Part shown: one piece after another, positions 1-11,850 of the stretch
How the letters are laid out: each line of letters begins with the position of its first letter
Numbering within the stretch: position 1 is the stretch's first letter
Assembly (NCBI GenBank): GCA_021234155.1
Contig: JAJEKV010000052.1
Span: 4,259,606 to 4,323,605 of the forward strand
Origin: Isoetes taiwanensis
Lineage: Eukaryota > Streptophyta > Lycopodiopsida > Isoetales > Isoetaceae
Direction of reading: 5' to 3'
Length of the DNA stretch: 64,000 nucleotides
The notes under the pieces: model-generated
The model's input: the letters and a program-made list of their open reading frames with translations, nothing else
What the model was told of the DNA's origin: nothing
Database searches by the model: none
Made by a program: the position numbers and the translations under genes

Positions 1-422
1 TTAAAGAATTATCGCCCACTTTCAGTTCAAAAGCTTGTATTTCTTGGTGATAACACAAGTCATGAGGTCAAAGGCATTGGAAATCTTCATATTGATACTC
101 CTAATGGAGTATAAGTCTTGCGTGGTATTTTACATGTTCCTGGTTTGCGCCCAATCCTGTTTCGGTCTTTAGACTTGCAGATCTTGCTTAATCATTCAGT
201 TTGATAGACGGTGGCATAAATTTATCCAAGATGGATACTTGGAGTTGCTCTGCGAGAAGATCATCTCTACGAGTTTAGGTTTACCGATGATTTTGTGAAA
301 ATGATTGCCAGTGGGAATGAATCGAGCACATTGCGGCATCGTCGTTTTGCACACGTGAACTTCCAATATTTATTGGACATGGCCTCTAATAGAATCGTGG
401 ATGGTCTATCATTGATGCATCA

Positions 423-1226
423 ATGGGTGTATGTGAGGCATGTGCTGTTGGAAAGCAACATCACTGTCCTTTCAATGTGAAAGGCAAACGTGCAACACAG
501 CTTTTGGAGCTTGTGCATGCTGATGTATGTGGCCCGCTACCGTATGTTTTGTGTGGTGCACGATATTTCATCTTATTTGTGGATGATTTTGCCCGTAGAT
601 CTTTTGTGTATTTTATCTCTACGAAGTTCCAAGTCTTCACCAAATTCCAAGTGTTTAAAAGAATGGTGGAGACTCAGACTGGCAAAGTGATCCAGAGACT
701 ACATACTGACAATGGTGGAGAATTTACTTCTGCTCAATTCAAGTGTTTTTGTGAAGAGCACGGCATAGCTCATGAGCATACCATTCCTTATTCCCCTCAG
801 TAAAATGGTGTTGCTGAGCGCAAGAATCGTACGATAATCAATGTTGTTTGATGTATGCTTATTCATGCTGGGTTGGATAAGTCATTTTGGACAGAAGCTA
901 TGGCTACTGCTGTTCATGTACAAAATCGAATGGTAAACTCTTCTCTAAAAGGCGTAACTCCTTTGCAAATATGGTCAGGAGTAAAACTAAATGTTCAAAA
1001 ATTGCGAGTTTTTGGTTGTTTAGCCTATGTTCATATTTCAAAAGAGAAGAGAAAGAAGCTTGGTCCAGTCGGCCTCAAAGCCATCTTTGTAGGCTATGTT
1101 GTCGAGGCACAGAAATACCGATTTTATGATATTGCTACGCGAAGAGTCATTACTAGTCGTGACGCAGTTTTTGATGAGTCTACTATGGCTAACATGGTTA
1201 CTTCTCGTCATGACCCTTCTTCGTGA
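423..1226 (+). pseudogene. copia integrase catalytic core fragment
   Basis: The translation shows a retroviral-type integrase core: an aspartate in LELVHADVCGPLP (about residue 34 of this frame), a second in RLHTDNGGEF, and the glutamate in NGVAERKNRT about 35 residues later, after an in-frame stop at 801. The C-terminal part (855-1226) carries the copia-typical stretch FGCLAYVHI...KLGPVGLKAIFVGY. In a live element it would insert the cDNA into the chromosome. The stop and a gap near 850 make it inactive. Confidence 0.85.
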
Positions 1227-1559
1227 TTTTTAGCTACTTGCTAGTGAATTAAATTCTAATGTGGATGCTGATAGACCTCCTCATCTTGAACCTGTGAATC
1301 CTTATGTGGATCATAGGTCTTTATATCCTCATGTTGGGAATGAGCTTGTAAATCCTGAAGTGGGAGATGATTTTGTACAGGAGTTTGATTTGTATGATGG
1401 TGCCGATGATGAGACTCCAATATGACGGCAATGGAAGCCCACCAAACAGATCTTGGAATATCATGTTGCTTTAGCTACTAGTGCAGATCCAGTTACAATG
1501 AAAGAGGCTATGTCTTCGTCACAAGCTGAGAATTAGCGCATGGCCATGGAAGCAGAGTT

Positions 1560-2376
1560 TGAATCTCTTATCAACAAAGGTACTTGGGAGCTTGTTGAAA
1601 TTCCTGAAGGATGAAAGCCAATTAAATGTAAATGGATCTTTCCCTCCAAGTACAAAGCAGATGGCTCGTTTGATAAGTTCAAAGCACGACTAGTTGCGAA
1701 AGGATACTCGCAAGTGGCCGGAATCGATTATGAGGAAACTTTTTCACCTGTTGTTCGTCTCACTAGTTTGAGAGTATTGCTAGCATGTACCGCTCAATAT
1801 GGTTTGTTTGTACTTCAAATGGATGTCAAAACTGCATTTCTCAATGGAGATCTTAGTGAAAAAATCTACATGAGTCAACCAGAAGGTTTTGAAGTACGTG
1901 GTAATGAGAGATTGGTTTGCCGCTTGCGAAAGACTTTATATAGTCTACGACAAGCCTCTTGGGCCTGGTATGTGAAAATGAACTCTTGTCTTATTTCTGA
2001 TAGATTTCTACCAAGTTCTGCAGATTCCAATGTGTATCTTAAGAGAAGTCAAGAACACTTTGTAGTGATTGCGCTTTATGTGGATGATACTATCTTGGTA
2101 TCTAATAACCTCGAATACTTGCAAGCAGTCAAGGGGAGACTATCTTTTGCATTTGAGATGGTTGACATGGGGGAAATACGCTCGTGTTTCGGTATTCAGG
2201 TCAAGCGAGACAAAGACAAAGGTCTGCTTCAACTCTCACAGTCTAAGTATACTGAGACACTTCTTGAGAAATTTGGGCTACTTTCTGCTAAAGATGTCAT
2301 TTCAGTCAGCCAATTCCTTGAAAATCCTGAATCAGCTCACTGGCAAGCTATCAAGCACATCCTAAGGTACTTATAG
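1560..2376 (+). pseudogene. copia reverse transcriptase fragment
   Basis: The open stretch from 1714 contains the copia RT signature YEETFSPVVRLTSLR, LQMDVKTAFLNGDL (motif A aspartate) and ALYVDDTILVSNN (YVDD catalytic motif). Upstream, frame remnants from about 1590 resemble the KCKWIF/KYKADGS fingers. The frame ends near the expected VGSLMY/ILRYL segment at 2376, so the protein is broken where it should run into RNase H. Confidence 0.88.
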
Positions 2377-2790
2377 CACACTTCTCGTCTGGGTATTGCA
2401 TATCATAAACAGATGGAGCATCCCCTCTCTCTAACAAACTACGTTGATACTAATTATACTGAAGATTAAAGCTTCAAGAAGTCTAGAATAGGTTATTGTT
2501 TCATGCTGCAAGGGGGCATTGTTAGCTGGTTCAGCAGGAAACAAAAGGCTACTGCTATAAGTACATGTGAAAGCGAATACGTGTCTATTTGTGCTGCCAC
2601 TAAGGAGGCCATTTGGTTATGAAGGCTTCTCAAAAGCATTGGAGCAAAACAAATTGAACCGACCACCATCATGAACGACAACAGGGCTGCAGTAGTTTAG
2701 TGAAGAATCCTGGTAGTTTCACTAAAGCAAAGCATATTGAAACCTAATACCAGAAGGCAAGGTTATTAAACATCTAAGTACACACTTCAT
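2377..2790 (+). pseudogene. copia RNase H remnant
   Basis: Conceptual translation shows GYCFMLQGGIVSWFSRKQK, then AISTCESEYVSICAATKEAIWL and IMNDNRAAV, which match the copia RNase H region including the ESEY glutamate. Stops near 2466 and 2620 interrupt it. It continues the pol remnant upstream. Confidence 0.75.
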
Positions 2791-2911
2791 GACGACAAAT
2801 GCACTAACCAAGCCTTTGGTAAAGAAAAGATTTGTAGAATGTATTCATGGAATGGGAGTGGTACAAGTAGAGCAGGCTGGTACTTAGACCATAAGTACCA
2901 TTCATTAGGGT

Positions 2912-3110
2912 AACAGACCCTTGGAGACTGCTCTAGTGGATCTTGGTGTCGCGTTCCCGAGACACCGGCATAAATGGGTAGAAGCGACTACTCATAAACG
3001 TCTAGATGGTTTTGCCTAGTTGGTTAAGGGCATGTCGGTTAGGAATGTTACATTTGGTATCAGAGCAGGGCTCGAGTTCGAGTCTCCATGGGGGCAAGTA
3101 TGACCTGAAA
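2912..3110 (+). repeat. tRNA-derived SINE-like repeat, copy 1
   Basis: Contains an A-box-like stretch (TAGTTGGTTAAGGGC near 3017) and a B-box-like GTTCGAGTC near 3076, spaced as in a tRNA-derived pol III promoter. Between them lies TGGTATCAGAGC (3055), the sequence usually found as the copia primer-binding site. About 130 bp of it is repeated at 3218-3350. It could be a SINE or a rearranged piece of the copia leader. Confidence 0.45.
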
Positions 3111-3217
3111 TACCGTTGGAACAGTAGGTCATGACTTGGTCTTGGACACCACGGGATGGTGTGGTCTATTGTTTGTGATGCTCGAGGACGAGCATAGGTC
3201 TAGTGGGAGAGATTATG

Positions 3218-3350
3218 ACAGACCCTTGGAGACTGCTCGAGTGGATCTTGGTGCCGTGTTCCCGAGACACCGGCATAAATGGGTAGAAGCGACTACTCAT
3301 AAACGTCTAGACGGTTTTGCCCAGTTGGTTAAGGGCATGTTGGTAAGACA
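3218..3350 (+). repeat. tRNA-derived repeat, copy 2 (partial)
   Basis: Near-identical to 2912-3040 (same GACCCTTGGAGACTGCTC start and the same A-box-like segment) but diverging after GGGCATGTTGGTAAG, so it lacks the B-box half and the TGGTATCAGAGC segment. Direct orientation, 306 bp apart. Confidence 0.7.
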
Positions 3351-4329
3351 GTTAGCTCTTATTTGGCCGAAGGGGATCTCTGCATCTTACTTGGCTGAAG
3401 GGGAGTTTTCGCTGGAAGTTACAGTAGTTTTGTTATGTTCTCTAATTTCAGTTTGTGTTGTAGAATTCAGTATAGTTTTGAGTCATTTGGCACTTGTCAT
3501 TCTTGAGGGGGAGTATTGAAACATACAAGTCATGACATATATTTTTTTAATTGTTTCTGTCGGTCGAGCATCACGCTTAGGGTTGCTCCTAAGTCTATGG
3601 AGCTAATTCTAGGAATCATGGTGGTAGTTGCTTGCTATTCTAGACACTGCCCTAATTTCTATAAGGAGAAAAGGCTCATAATCAAATATGCTTTTACTGT
3701 TGTCCTATATTTCTTATATCATTTCAATCTTTTGCACCATCAACCTCTATGCCTTTTGTCTACAAAAGCAAGAATTGTCATTGTCTAAGCATAGCACAAC
3801 AAGATTTCGCAAAATCTAGGATGCATCTGCTGCCACATTTGGAGGTGGAGCTGCTAATTAATTGTTCTTTGCAATTAGATGAGACAAATTCAAATTGGAT
3901 TTAAAAATTGGTCTACTGCATATTTGAATTGTCTGAAATTGGAGTGCAAATCGAGTCAATCAAAGATCTATAAATGCAAAGAGGCTTCAATTTTGGGTCG
4001 AAAATTCAATTTTGGATCTGAGCTCTTTGTTGTTTTTGCCTCGAACAAAAATTTGTGTGAAGTCTCAAAGGGAGATTCATTATTTCAGATCTCTAAATCT
4101 GGTTTGAACCTTGTTTTTTTTTCCCCTGTTACATAGCAGGATATTGTGTTCAAAATATCTGATGACATCCTAGACCTAAAGTTCACAAGGATTTAAGGTG
4201 CAGCATGCCATACCTTGATCGGCACAAACAACAAGCTCATAGACCTTGCTTAATCTGTCGAATCTTTTCTTCAGAAATCCCAAATGAAAATGAGTGAGCT
4301 CATGCGAGAGAGTTGCAATGATCTTTGAA

Positions 4330-5610
4330 GCTTATCTACATTCATTCCTGCTACATTCATGAGGTTGATGAATGATGTCTTCCGCAAATATCTTGATGAC
4401 TTTGACATTATTTCTTCAATGATATCCTCATATACAGCAAAACCTTAGAAGATCATGAGTGTCATCTTCGGTTGGCTCTGCAGAAGTTGGAACGCCATCA
4501 ACTTTATGCCAAGTTTTCCAAGTGTAGATTTGCGACCACCAAGGTCGATTATTTGGGACACATTGTGTCAGTTGAAGGGATAGCAACAAATCTAGCCAAG
4601 ATTGAGGCAGTAAAAGATTGGCCAGTCCCAACGAATGTGTCGGAGGTCCGCAGTTTTTTAGGATTGGCGGCTTATTACCGCAAATTTGTTAAGGACTTCG
4701 CCAAGCTTACAACGCCTTTTACAGACCTTACAAAACATGAGAAGCGTTAGGGATTGGATGGCACACTGGAAGGAGAAGGCCCAGGCCAGATTTCAGTCCT
4801 TGAAGGATGCATTGACAACTGCTCAAGTTCTTACCTTGCCAGATCCTCAGAAGGATAAGTGGGTTGCCACAGACGCCAGTAAAATCACCACAGGCGAAGT
4901 ATTAATGCAAGAAGGTAGGGTAATTGCGTATGATTCTAGAAAGATGAATGATGCAGAGCAGCGATACCCCACGCATGACCATGAATTACTGGCAGTCGTG
5001 GGTGTCTTGCATATATGGAGGCATCACTTGCTTGGAAGACAATTCTAGTTGGATACGGATCACCAAAGTCTCCAATACATTTTTACGCAACCCCACCTCA
5101 ATCTTAGACAGCGACGCTCGATAGAATTTCTGTCGGAATATGACTTTGAAGTACTCTATAAGCCAGACAAGCATAATGTTGTTGCTGAAGCACTTTTCAG
5201 ACATCCATTGGTAACCTGAACGCATTGTAATGCAATTTCCAATCTCACCAGTGAGTTTGGTAGGCAGATAGGGCAGACTCCTTCCTCATATCCTGAATTT
5301 TAGGAAATATGGCAAAGTTTATCCAAAGAAGCCAAAACTGATAAGGAGCTTTCTGCTATTATAAGAAGGAAGGTAACCTTCTTTATTGTAAGAATAAGTT
5401 ATGTGTTTCCCCGAGACATTAGGAGTTCGCAAGCTCATTCTCCACGACACACATAACAGTCCTATACTGGGGCATGCGGGATTTATGAAGACATATTTTA
5501 AGATCCGCCCCAGCCATTTTAAGAAGCACATTCTTGAAATAGCTAAAGGGCATGCTCATCATGCCCACTCCTCATACAGCCAACAAGCATGGCATTCCAC
5601 ATGAAGACGC
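4330..5610 (+). mobile_element. Decayed Ty3/gypsy pol fragment (RT, RNase H, integrase zinc finger)
   Basis: In order: RT palm remnant FFNDILIYSKTLEDH (about 4414; the usual first Asp of VDD is Asn here), the RT thumb (LYAKFSKCRF, DYLGHIVS, VRSFLGLAAYYRKFV), RNase H (WVATDASKITTG, IAYDSRKMNDAEQRYP, HDHELLAVV, LDTDHQSLQYI) and an integrase H2C2-like segment (LILHDTHNSPILGHAGFMKTY, 5430-5560). This RT-RNaseH-integrase order defines Ty3/gypsy. Stops at 4749, 5048 and 5218 and frame changes break it, and the second zinc-finger CxxC is not seen. No LTRs were found. Confidence 0.85.
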
Positions 5611-5640
5611 CATGCATCGAGATAGTCCTACCTGGGATGA
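5545..5640 (-). pseudogene. Possible PPR-repeat fragment
   Basis: On the minus strand a short frame reads GVFMWNAMLVGCMRSGHDEHAL followed by a stop and LFQE, which resembles one pentatricopeptide repeat (VxxWNAMI.GY...G...EAL.LF). It abuts or slightly overlaps the gypsy integrase remnant on the other strand. Only one repeat is visible, so it is at most a fragment of an organelle RNA-binding PPR gene, and chance similarity is possible. Confidence 0.35.
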
Positions 5641-5649
5641 AGAAGAGGA

Positions 5650-6850
5650 TGTTCAATGTTCTCTTTGATCGCGAGGTAAGAGTGTGCATACAAAGCAGTG
5701 CCACATAATGTTCATAACCCATTGAATCCTTGCCACTGAGAATATCCTGTACAGAGATCTTGCATGTATATTCTCTCCAGTCGAGGACTTGCTCCGAAGC
5801 CTTTTGAGATGAATTTGTGAAGCTCATACATAGAATATTTGTTCCATTCAATTCAGGCTCAGAGATCTAGAGTAAAAAACTATTTTCAAGCTGCGTATAC
5901 TTGTAATCAACTAATAACATTTGTGAGTGCAGAGTCATGCAAAAGCTTACTATAACTTCTTGCCTGGCCCCAAACAGTTACTTTTGCATCTTTTGAGAAG
6001 CACCTAAACATAATATTCTTGCCTAAATTTTTAAAAACATCGTCTTTTCCCTTGAAGGTGGTTTCAAATTTAGTTCACTGCTGCAACTGCCACCACTAGG
6101 AGCAAAGCTTTTGCATCTACAAACAACACCTCTTTCAACTAAATCTTTTCATGCATATCTTGATCACTTTCCTGAAATTTTTCCCATTTATAAAGTAGAT
6201 TAAATACACTAGTGCTTGTGATTGGCTTGCAATGATTTCAGTTCATGAATTTTATGAACCACAATTATGCACTTGGAAAATGCAAAACATTACAGGGATA
6301 TTTTCAGAGTTTATCATGCATTTAACACCTGTTACTTCCTTTAGATATTTTTCTAATAAGGTATTTTTTCTCTGCAATGTATTCTGATATGGCAGTCTTG
6401 CTGTCAGAATGCTTTTTGCCATTTGAGTGTTCATATTGCAAGCACAAGATCATTGATCCACTTGAATAGAATCTATGAGTGGGCCTGGCACTGAAAGTTA
6501 AAGAACATGTCTTCCTTCAACTCTAATGACTAGCAAACCACCTCAGTTTATACTCTCAAAATTTTTCCAAAAGATATTTTACAATAGAATAGAATGCTTA
6601 TAAGCCTGATTCTGGGTTCCTGAGAGAAAGACCTACACAGGCAAAATAGGCGCAGATCCCTCGGCAGCAGCTTCATTGATTGATGTTTGAGCTCCAGAGG
6701 TAAGATGCCGGTGCAGCTACATGTACAGCGAGTTCTAGATCTTTTGGAATGAAGCATGGGTCTAGATCTTTTGGAATAGAAGTATGGTTCAGTTACTCAG
6801 TTGAAACATCCGCGATCCAAAAGGCAAAAGAGCAATAGGTTTGGAGCAGT
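5650..6850. other. No gene recognised
   Basis: AT-rich sequence without a convincing coding frame on either strand. A near-duplicate of TCTAGATCTTTTGGAAT occurs at about 6734 and 6761. Confidence 0.5.
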
Positions 6851-6855
6851 CACCA

Positions 6856-6895
6856 GCATATCCTAGGTATATTCCAACATATACTTAGGATATGC
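6856..6895. repeat. Short perfect-looking hairpin
   Basis: Arms GCATATCCTAGGTATAT and ATATACTTAGGATATGC pair with one mismatch around a six-base loop. No associated gene is evident. Confidence 0.7.
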
Positions 6896-7040
6896 CACAA
6901 ACCACATAAGCGAGGATTTGTCCCCCTAGGGGCAACCCAAAAACAATAACTGCCTCATGATCTAATAAATGGAGATAATGTTTAGCCAATTATATTCCTC
7001 CCCACATTATGGAAGAGGTAATTTTCATTGCCCTAAAATT

Positions 7041-7360
7041 TCGGTGAAATTTTCTGGCGGGCCAGGGCGAAGGGGGGGCCGAGCCCGCATAAATCGGCGT
7101 CGCCAAGAAATTTCACCGCAAATTTTCATTAATATGATTCTCGACGAAAAACAGGGGCTTTAAATTTGCCCCCTCATCTTTGTTTCCGGCGAACTCTGGT
7201 AGCCCTTTCTTGGCGGCGCCGCTTCGCAGGGGAAGGTGAAGCCAAGGGAGATCATCGCAGCTGAAGGTGCAAATCAGGTGAAGATCAGCTGCGTTTTTCG
7301 CTCTGAAAGAATCAGTCGTTTGGGGCCGAAATTTCAAGGCCCCTGTTTTTTCCGCAATAT
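7041..7360. repeat. Nested foldback upstream of the BTB gene's 3' end
   Basis: Two inverted repeats are visible. The first pairs CGGTGAAATTTTCTGGCG (7041) with CGCCAAGAAATTTCACCG about 55 bp later. The second pairs AAAACAGGGGCTTTAAATTT (about 7148) with its near-complement at about 7332-7353. The composition is more GC-rich than the flanks. It may be a small non-autonomous element. Confidence 0.55.
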
Positions 7361-7623
7361 AGTTCTCAATACCAAACAATTGTGCAATCAATATAGGTAG
7401 CAAATTAATATGTAGTTGACTATTACAATTCTCAATGCATAGGACCTACACAATAGCTATTTGAAAAATTGATATGAAGTACCAAAATTACTCTACCTAA
7501 CCCCTGCATAAAGCTTGCCCTCCTGCTAGTTTCGAAAGCATCCTAAGAGACATTCGCTCTTTTACATAGAAGCATTGCAAGGATTTCTCTTGTATTAAGC
7601 GCGGAATGAAAGAAAATGGATAA

Positions 7624-8064
7624 CTAAAAATCCACATCCAAACGAAAGACAGGAGGCTCTTTTATGGGGCAAAAATGCTCTGTAAAATGATCTGGGTTAG
7701 GGCTGGACAGAGTGTGGCGAATTAGAGACTGGATCTCAAGCAGAGCCAGTGTAGAGGAGGCTTGAATGTGGCGAATTTTTTCTTCACAAAGAGAGCGGAG
7801 GCCAGGGAGGCAGAAGAAGGCAGCCTCTTCGTGGAGGGCACGGAGAGAGGCGATATCTTGGAGCCAAACGGTGCCGTTTCTCAAGTAATTAAGGACGGAG
7901 CCAAATCTGGAGGGGTCTCGGTCGATCCATATCTCGTTCCGGCCGGCTGGGAGATGGCGCAGGCATGCTGCCAGCATTGAATGTTGGTCCTTGCACAGAG
8001 TCCGGCTTGAGGTCTCAAATCTGAGCCCTCCCACCATCAACACTACTCTGTTCTCTTCCTCCAT
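7624..8064 (-). CDS. BTB/POZ (T1-type) domain protein
   Basis: A 146-aa intact frame with a true ATG. Residues about 8-100 match a T1-type BTB/POZ domain: VVLMVGGLRFETSSRTL, then FGSVLNYLRNGTVW and EEAAFFCLPGL, the core strands and helices of K-channel-tetramerisation-like domains. In plants such domains usually act as substrate adaptors for cullin-3 ubiquitin ligases. The C-terminal 45 residues show no known domain. It is shorter than plant T1-BTB proteins that add WD40 repeats, so it may be a short family member, one exon of a longer gene, or a truncated copy. No stop or frameshift disturbs it. Confidence 0.75.
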   Translation of the reverse strand: MEEENRVVLMVGGLRFETSSRTLCKDQHSMLAACLRHLPAGRNEIWIDRDPSRFGSVLNYLRNGTVWLQDIASLRALHEEAAFFCLPGLRSLCEEKIRHIQASSTLALLEIQSLIRHTLSSPNPDHFTEHFCPIKEPPVFRLDVDF

Positions 8065-8069
8065 TCCTC

Positions 8070-10800
8070 AAACAAATCGCTCGCTTTGCCCAAAAACTAC
8101 TTAAAAACTTTTCGAAAAACTGTTATGACACACACACAGTTAACACCAACGGTAGTTAACTGTCTGTCTGTCCCTCCTTCTTTGCTTACAAATCTGCCAT
8201 GTCGGCATGCCTTGCTTTAAATTGAATTCAATTCATTTTTATCCTCCCTGGATTTTGGAAATATGATTGCGAGTTTAGATGCTCCAAGCTAATCCCCGAA
8301 TTAATAGATCTTAAATTCCAAATGTAAACATACTTTAATTTCAACTGGGCTTGGTCACAATCACATATCACGACCTTTATGGGACTATATGAAGAGCCAA
8401 ATGGCCAAAGCCTTAGAGTGTTGATGTTATTAGATTGCTGATGACATTGCATTCGATCCTTTTTCTAGTTGAATATCACCACATGCAGTTATCTATTGTT
8501 TGCGTTTGGCTTACCAAAGTGACAATTAGTAGTTGGAGGACAACTACGACATGACTCGGCTTCCATCCCTTTTTTCTGCAGACGACATGGTGGTATAATA
8601 ATGCATGATTTCCTATCAATTTGCGACTAGAAACTAGTGATGATATTGTTGTCACTTTATGGATTTTTGGAGGAAGTAGATAGGCAATGAAGCTCTAGAA
8701 CTCTTGGTTCAAAGAAGGTGCAAAGTTTTGTCATGCTTATATCATATGGATTTAGGGATTTTTCCCTTTGCAGAAGAAAGATTTGAGCTTGGCTTTGCAC
8801 TTGCAGTAGAAGGCATTTCCTACTCAAGTTATCGCAAATGCTTTGCAAATCATAGTAATTAAGGGTGAGAATCTATACATGGTTACAAAATTACTAGTAG
8901 GGTACAATTTTTGGCGAAGCATATAAATACATAAGCACTACGAGAGCACAATGAGAAGACTCGGACCATCATGACCGTCAAAACTAATCAAGGGCTACAA
9001 TTCCTTAATATGAGCCCAATGCTTCGTAATTGTAGTGGCTCTCATTTGTGGCATTTGGTCTACTTCACCAAATAAAGCAAGCTATGGCTCATTGGAATCA
9101 CATCCAAAAATAAGAATAAGTATGAAATCACAACTTCTACATGCGCATATTTCGAGCACAGTCATGAAAAATCAGATCAGGATTGCCTTAGAGTAGAAGC
9201 CAATATCTCATTAAATACTTCACGGAATTGATTGCCGTCAGTTCCATTGAATTCTAGTAGAAAGACATCCTAGGACAGCAAGTTTCAAGTAAATCCATTG
9301 AGTATTTTCATTCCAAGAGGGAAAAAAACGATTTCTGATGTTTTACCAAAAAAAGTTAATATCTTACAAACTACACCGCAAAATTTGATGACGTCTATTT
9401 CTTTGGATTCATAATGCAAAAATGTCGTTAGAGGTCGAGTTTCAGATCATTCCATAGAGAATTGGTAGTGAAGCTAAAAAACGATTTATAGTATCTATAA
9501 AGGAAAAGCATATATCTCACAAATGGCCGTCCTATATTATAATGTTATTCCATAAATCCTGGATTTGGATCCAGCCCTAGATCTGACGGCCCATAAATAA
9601 TTTGACTAGATCGAAGGGTCCATGACATCCATTGGTCGAGAATTGATGCATTTAGGGCTATTGCAACCCCAGAAAACAAGGGGCTTTTGCTTCCGGTAAC
9701 TACAGCGGCAACCAGACATTGTTTCTTAGATGGTTTTTGTTTCTCGGTTGGTTTTTTCTATTCAAGTCTGACTTCTTTTCTAGCTCCCGCCTATGGCAAA
9801 TCAGCATGCCTAAGTCTGAGTATGCAGGAGCTTTGTGAGCTCACGACCATTTATGCCATGGTTTTGGCATTTGGCTATGTAATTTCAGAACTTGAGTTTA
9901 GGGATATTGCATCCCTAAAGGGATGCCATGATTTTAGTTATGGTTTTCGCTGTTAACATTTCATCAGACATGACTATGGCTTGCAAGCCCTAGAGGAGCT
10001 TTGTCGCCCAACGTAGCCCTTTTGGTGGAAACACATGGTGACGACATAGCATTTACGACACTATATAGATGGAAACACAAACCCAAAAATTGATATGGCA
10101 TATGGTGATGTCAGAGATTTGCCCTCAAAAGATTCAAAGGTTCCGGAATCAACGAGTTGGTGAGCAAATTTCTTCTAGAATATGAGATATACAGCTTTAA
10201 CCATTAGATATTACAATAACTATGGGGAGACTGTATTTAAAATTCTACTCTACATGCACTGTTTCTAGCAAAAAGGTGTTGTTATGGAAGGATCTGTTGC
10301 AAATTTTGTTAAAACAGAATAGCTTCTTGAAGTTAATGGCTTTGCAGCTTCATATGTTCATGTATATTATAGACGACCATTTGCCATTAGGAATTGAAGC
10401 ATACATTTGAAGGCGTTTTGCCCAAGAACTTTGAACATTTACCTTTAGGATTGAAGCATTTGCCTTTAGGAATTGAAGCATATGTCAGAAGGTATTTTGT
10501 CCTTAGACAATGGAAGTTTATATTATAGTTAATTGTTAATGGGAAACTTGCTTAATCAATACTCTCTTGTTAGATCTAAAGAAAAAAATAAATAATCGCT
10601 CCTATGCAACATAGGCGTTATTGTAAGTTGCCATAACTCAAATAGACTAAAGTATTAACATGACTATAATAGTACAATTGGGACTTAAGCAAAGGAAAAT
10701 GTTGCTACTGTTTGAGGACCGTTGCTGACAAGATAAAAAGATTTTTTAAAGAATACTTCAATAATGTAATTGGGTTCTTACAATGATTCAATCAAAGCTT
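8070..10800. other. Gene-poor AT-rich interval
   Basis: No frame with recognisable similarity was found. Short local repeats occur near 10390-10490 (variants of TTTAGGAATTGAAGCATA). Open stretches at 9687-9956 and 10222-10410 have composition typical of chance ORFs. Confidence 0.5.
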
Positions 10801-10872
10801 AAATTGAGGCATAGAAGAAGATATCTAATTGGACCTTAACAGTATTGTTGGTTATTATTTACATGCCTTTGC

Positions 10873-11102
10873 TTATGCCCAACAATGCAAGGCACTTTAA
10901 CTTACCTCTCTAATGTTGAAAATACTTTATGGGTCCTCACTATGTTTGTTGGTCATTAATAGGGTCCAAATGTAGCCCAACAACGCTGGGCTTGGTTACA
11001 AAAGTTACAAAAGCTGAATTATCACTGCACGCATTTCTTATTTCGGCCAAAATATTTACAAGCTCGCAAATTATGCCCAGCAAGGCTGGGTACTGTTACT
11101 AG
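10873..11102 (+). mobile_element. Helitron-like 3' terminus with two degenerate upstream relatives
   Basis: At 11074-11091 a GC-rich hairpin (GCCCAGCAAGGCTGGGT) is followed by eight to nine bases and CTAG at 11099-11102, the layout of a Helitron 3' end (hairpin then CTRR). Weaker relatives lie at about 10875 and 10976 (GCCCAACAACGCTGGGC). The matching 5' end (TC...) was not identified, so the element's size is unknown. It would be non-autonomous, since no Rep/helicase is seen. Confidence 0.5.
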
Positions 11103-11229
11103 TAAAATGTAATGATGTCTGTTCCATTAGATTGGGGATGCAAAAACAAATTAGAAGGTCAAGTTTGAGTCAGTTTCATGAAGAATTCTTGTGAATCATC
11201 CAAAAAATTACTTAGTCGTATGCTTGTCT

Positions 11230-11360
11230 GAATATGTAGCATTATAACAGGGGTTTTTTTTGTGATTTTATATGCTTTTTGGCATGGTTTTCATATGATT
11301 TCATGGGCGTATTTCATAGAACGTACTAATGCGTACATCTAGAGTGCGCACTATATTTTA
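11230..11360 (+). repeat. 130-bp dispersed repeat, copy 1
   Basis: Starts near ATATGTAGCATTATAACAGG and continues through TTTTTGGCATGGTTTTCATA to TCTAGAGTGCGCACT. A close copy in the same orientation lies at 29490-29615. This copy sits upstream of the FTRA gene. Confidence 0.8.
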
Positions 11361-11850
11361 TGTTTTAATTCCACTTTTGCAATGGTTTAGCCTCATATTT
11401 GTATAGTTGTTGTGTTTTCTAATTTTCCCCTGTAATTTTAATGGTGTAGATCAACTCTTTAGTTCGAGATCAAGGGCTCATAATGGAAGCCCCCTTTCGC
11501 TACTGTAATTACATGCAGACCTCGAGGTCTTGGTTTCTAGGGTTTGCTCTTTGTTTCACACAGAAAAAGGAGCCGGGTGGGTTTGGCTTCGAGCTTTCAA
11601 TCCCCTTTCTGACATGGCATATCCGCACTAGGCCTTTCTTCCTAGTTTTGCCTGCCTCATACTTTCCCCAGCTTTTCCGACCCTTTCCCTTACCAGAATC
11701 GTTGTTACCGAATCGTACAATTTGATCAAGGTTTCTGTCCAGCAGGAGCGCTTTTGGAGGTTCGGCACCAGAGGCTCATTTGGCCCGATTATTGGGATTC
11801 GCTTTCAGGTTTTGATTAGGGTTTTTTATTTTCAGAAATTTGTTAGGTTT

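Larger units (their letters stand above)
1..3515 (+). mobile_element. Decayed Ty1/copia retrotransposon (internal region)
   Basis: The frames read in copia order on the plus strand: gag-pre-integrase (about 295-480, with a CxxC-like VCEAC motif), integrase core (423-1130), reverse transcriptase (1560-2380), RNase H (2480-2700). The order integrase before RT is diagnostic of copia. Stops and frameshifts occur throughout (for example a stop at 801 inside the integrase), so no polyprotein is intact. Near 3505-3515 a G-rich run looks like a polypurine tract, followed by a TGAAACA start that may be the 3' LTR. The 5' LTR and gag lie outside the window or are lost. Confidence 0.85.

Noticed and set aside
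3017-3085. Functional tRNA gene
   Set aside because: A- and B-box-like motifs are present but no cloverleaf or acceptor stem could be folded.
7624-8064. Potassium channel subunit
   Set aside because: Only the T1/BTB domain is present; no transmembrane or pore segment follows.
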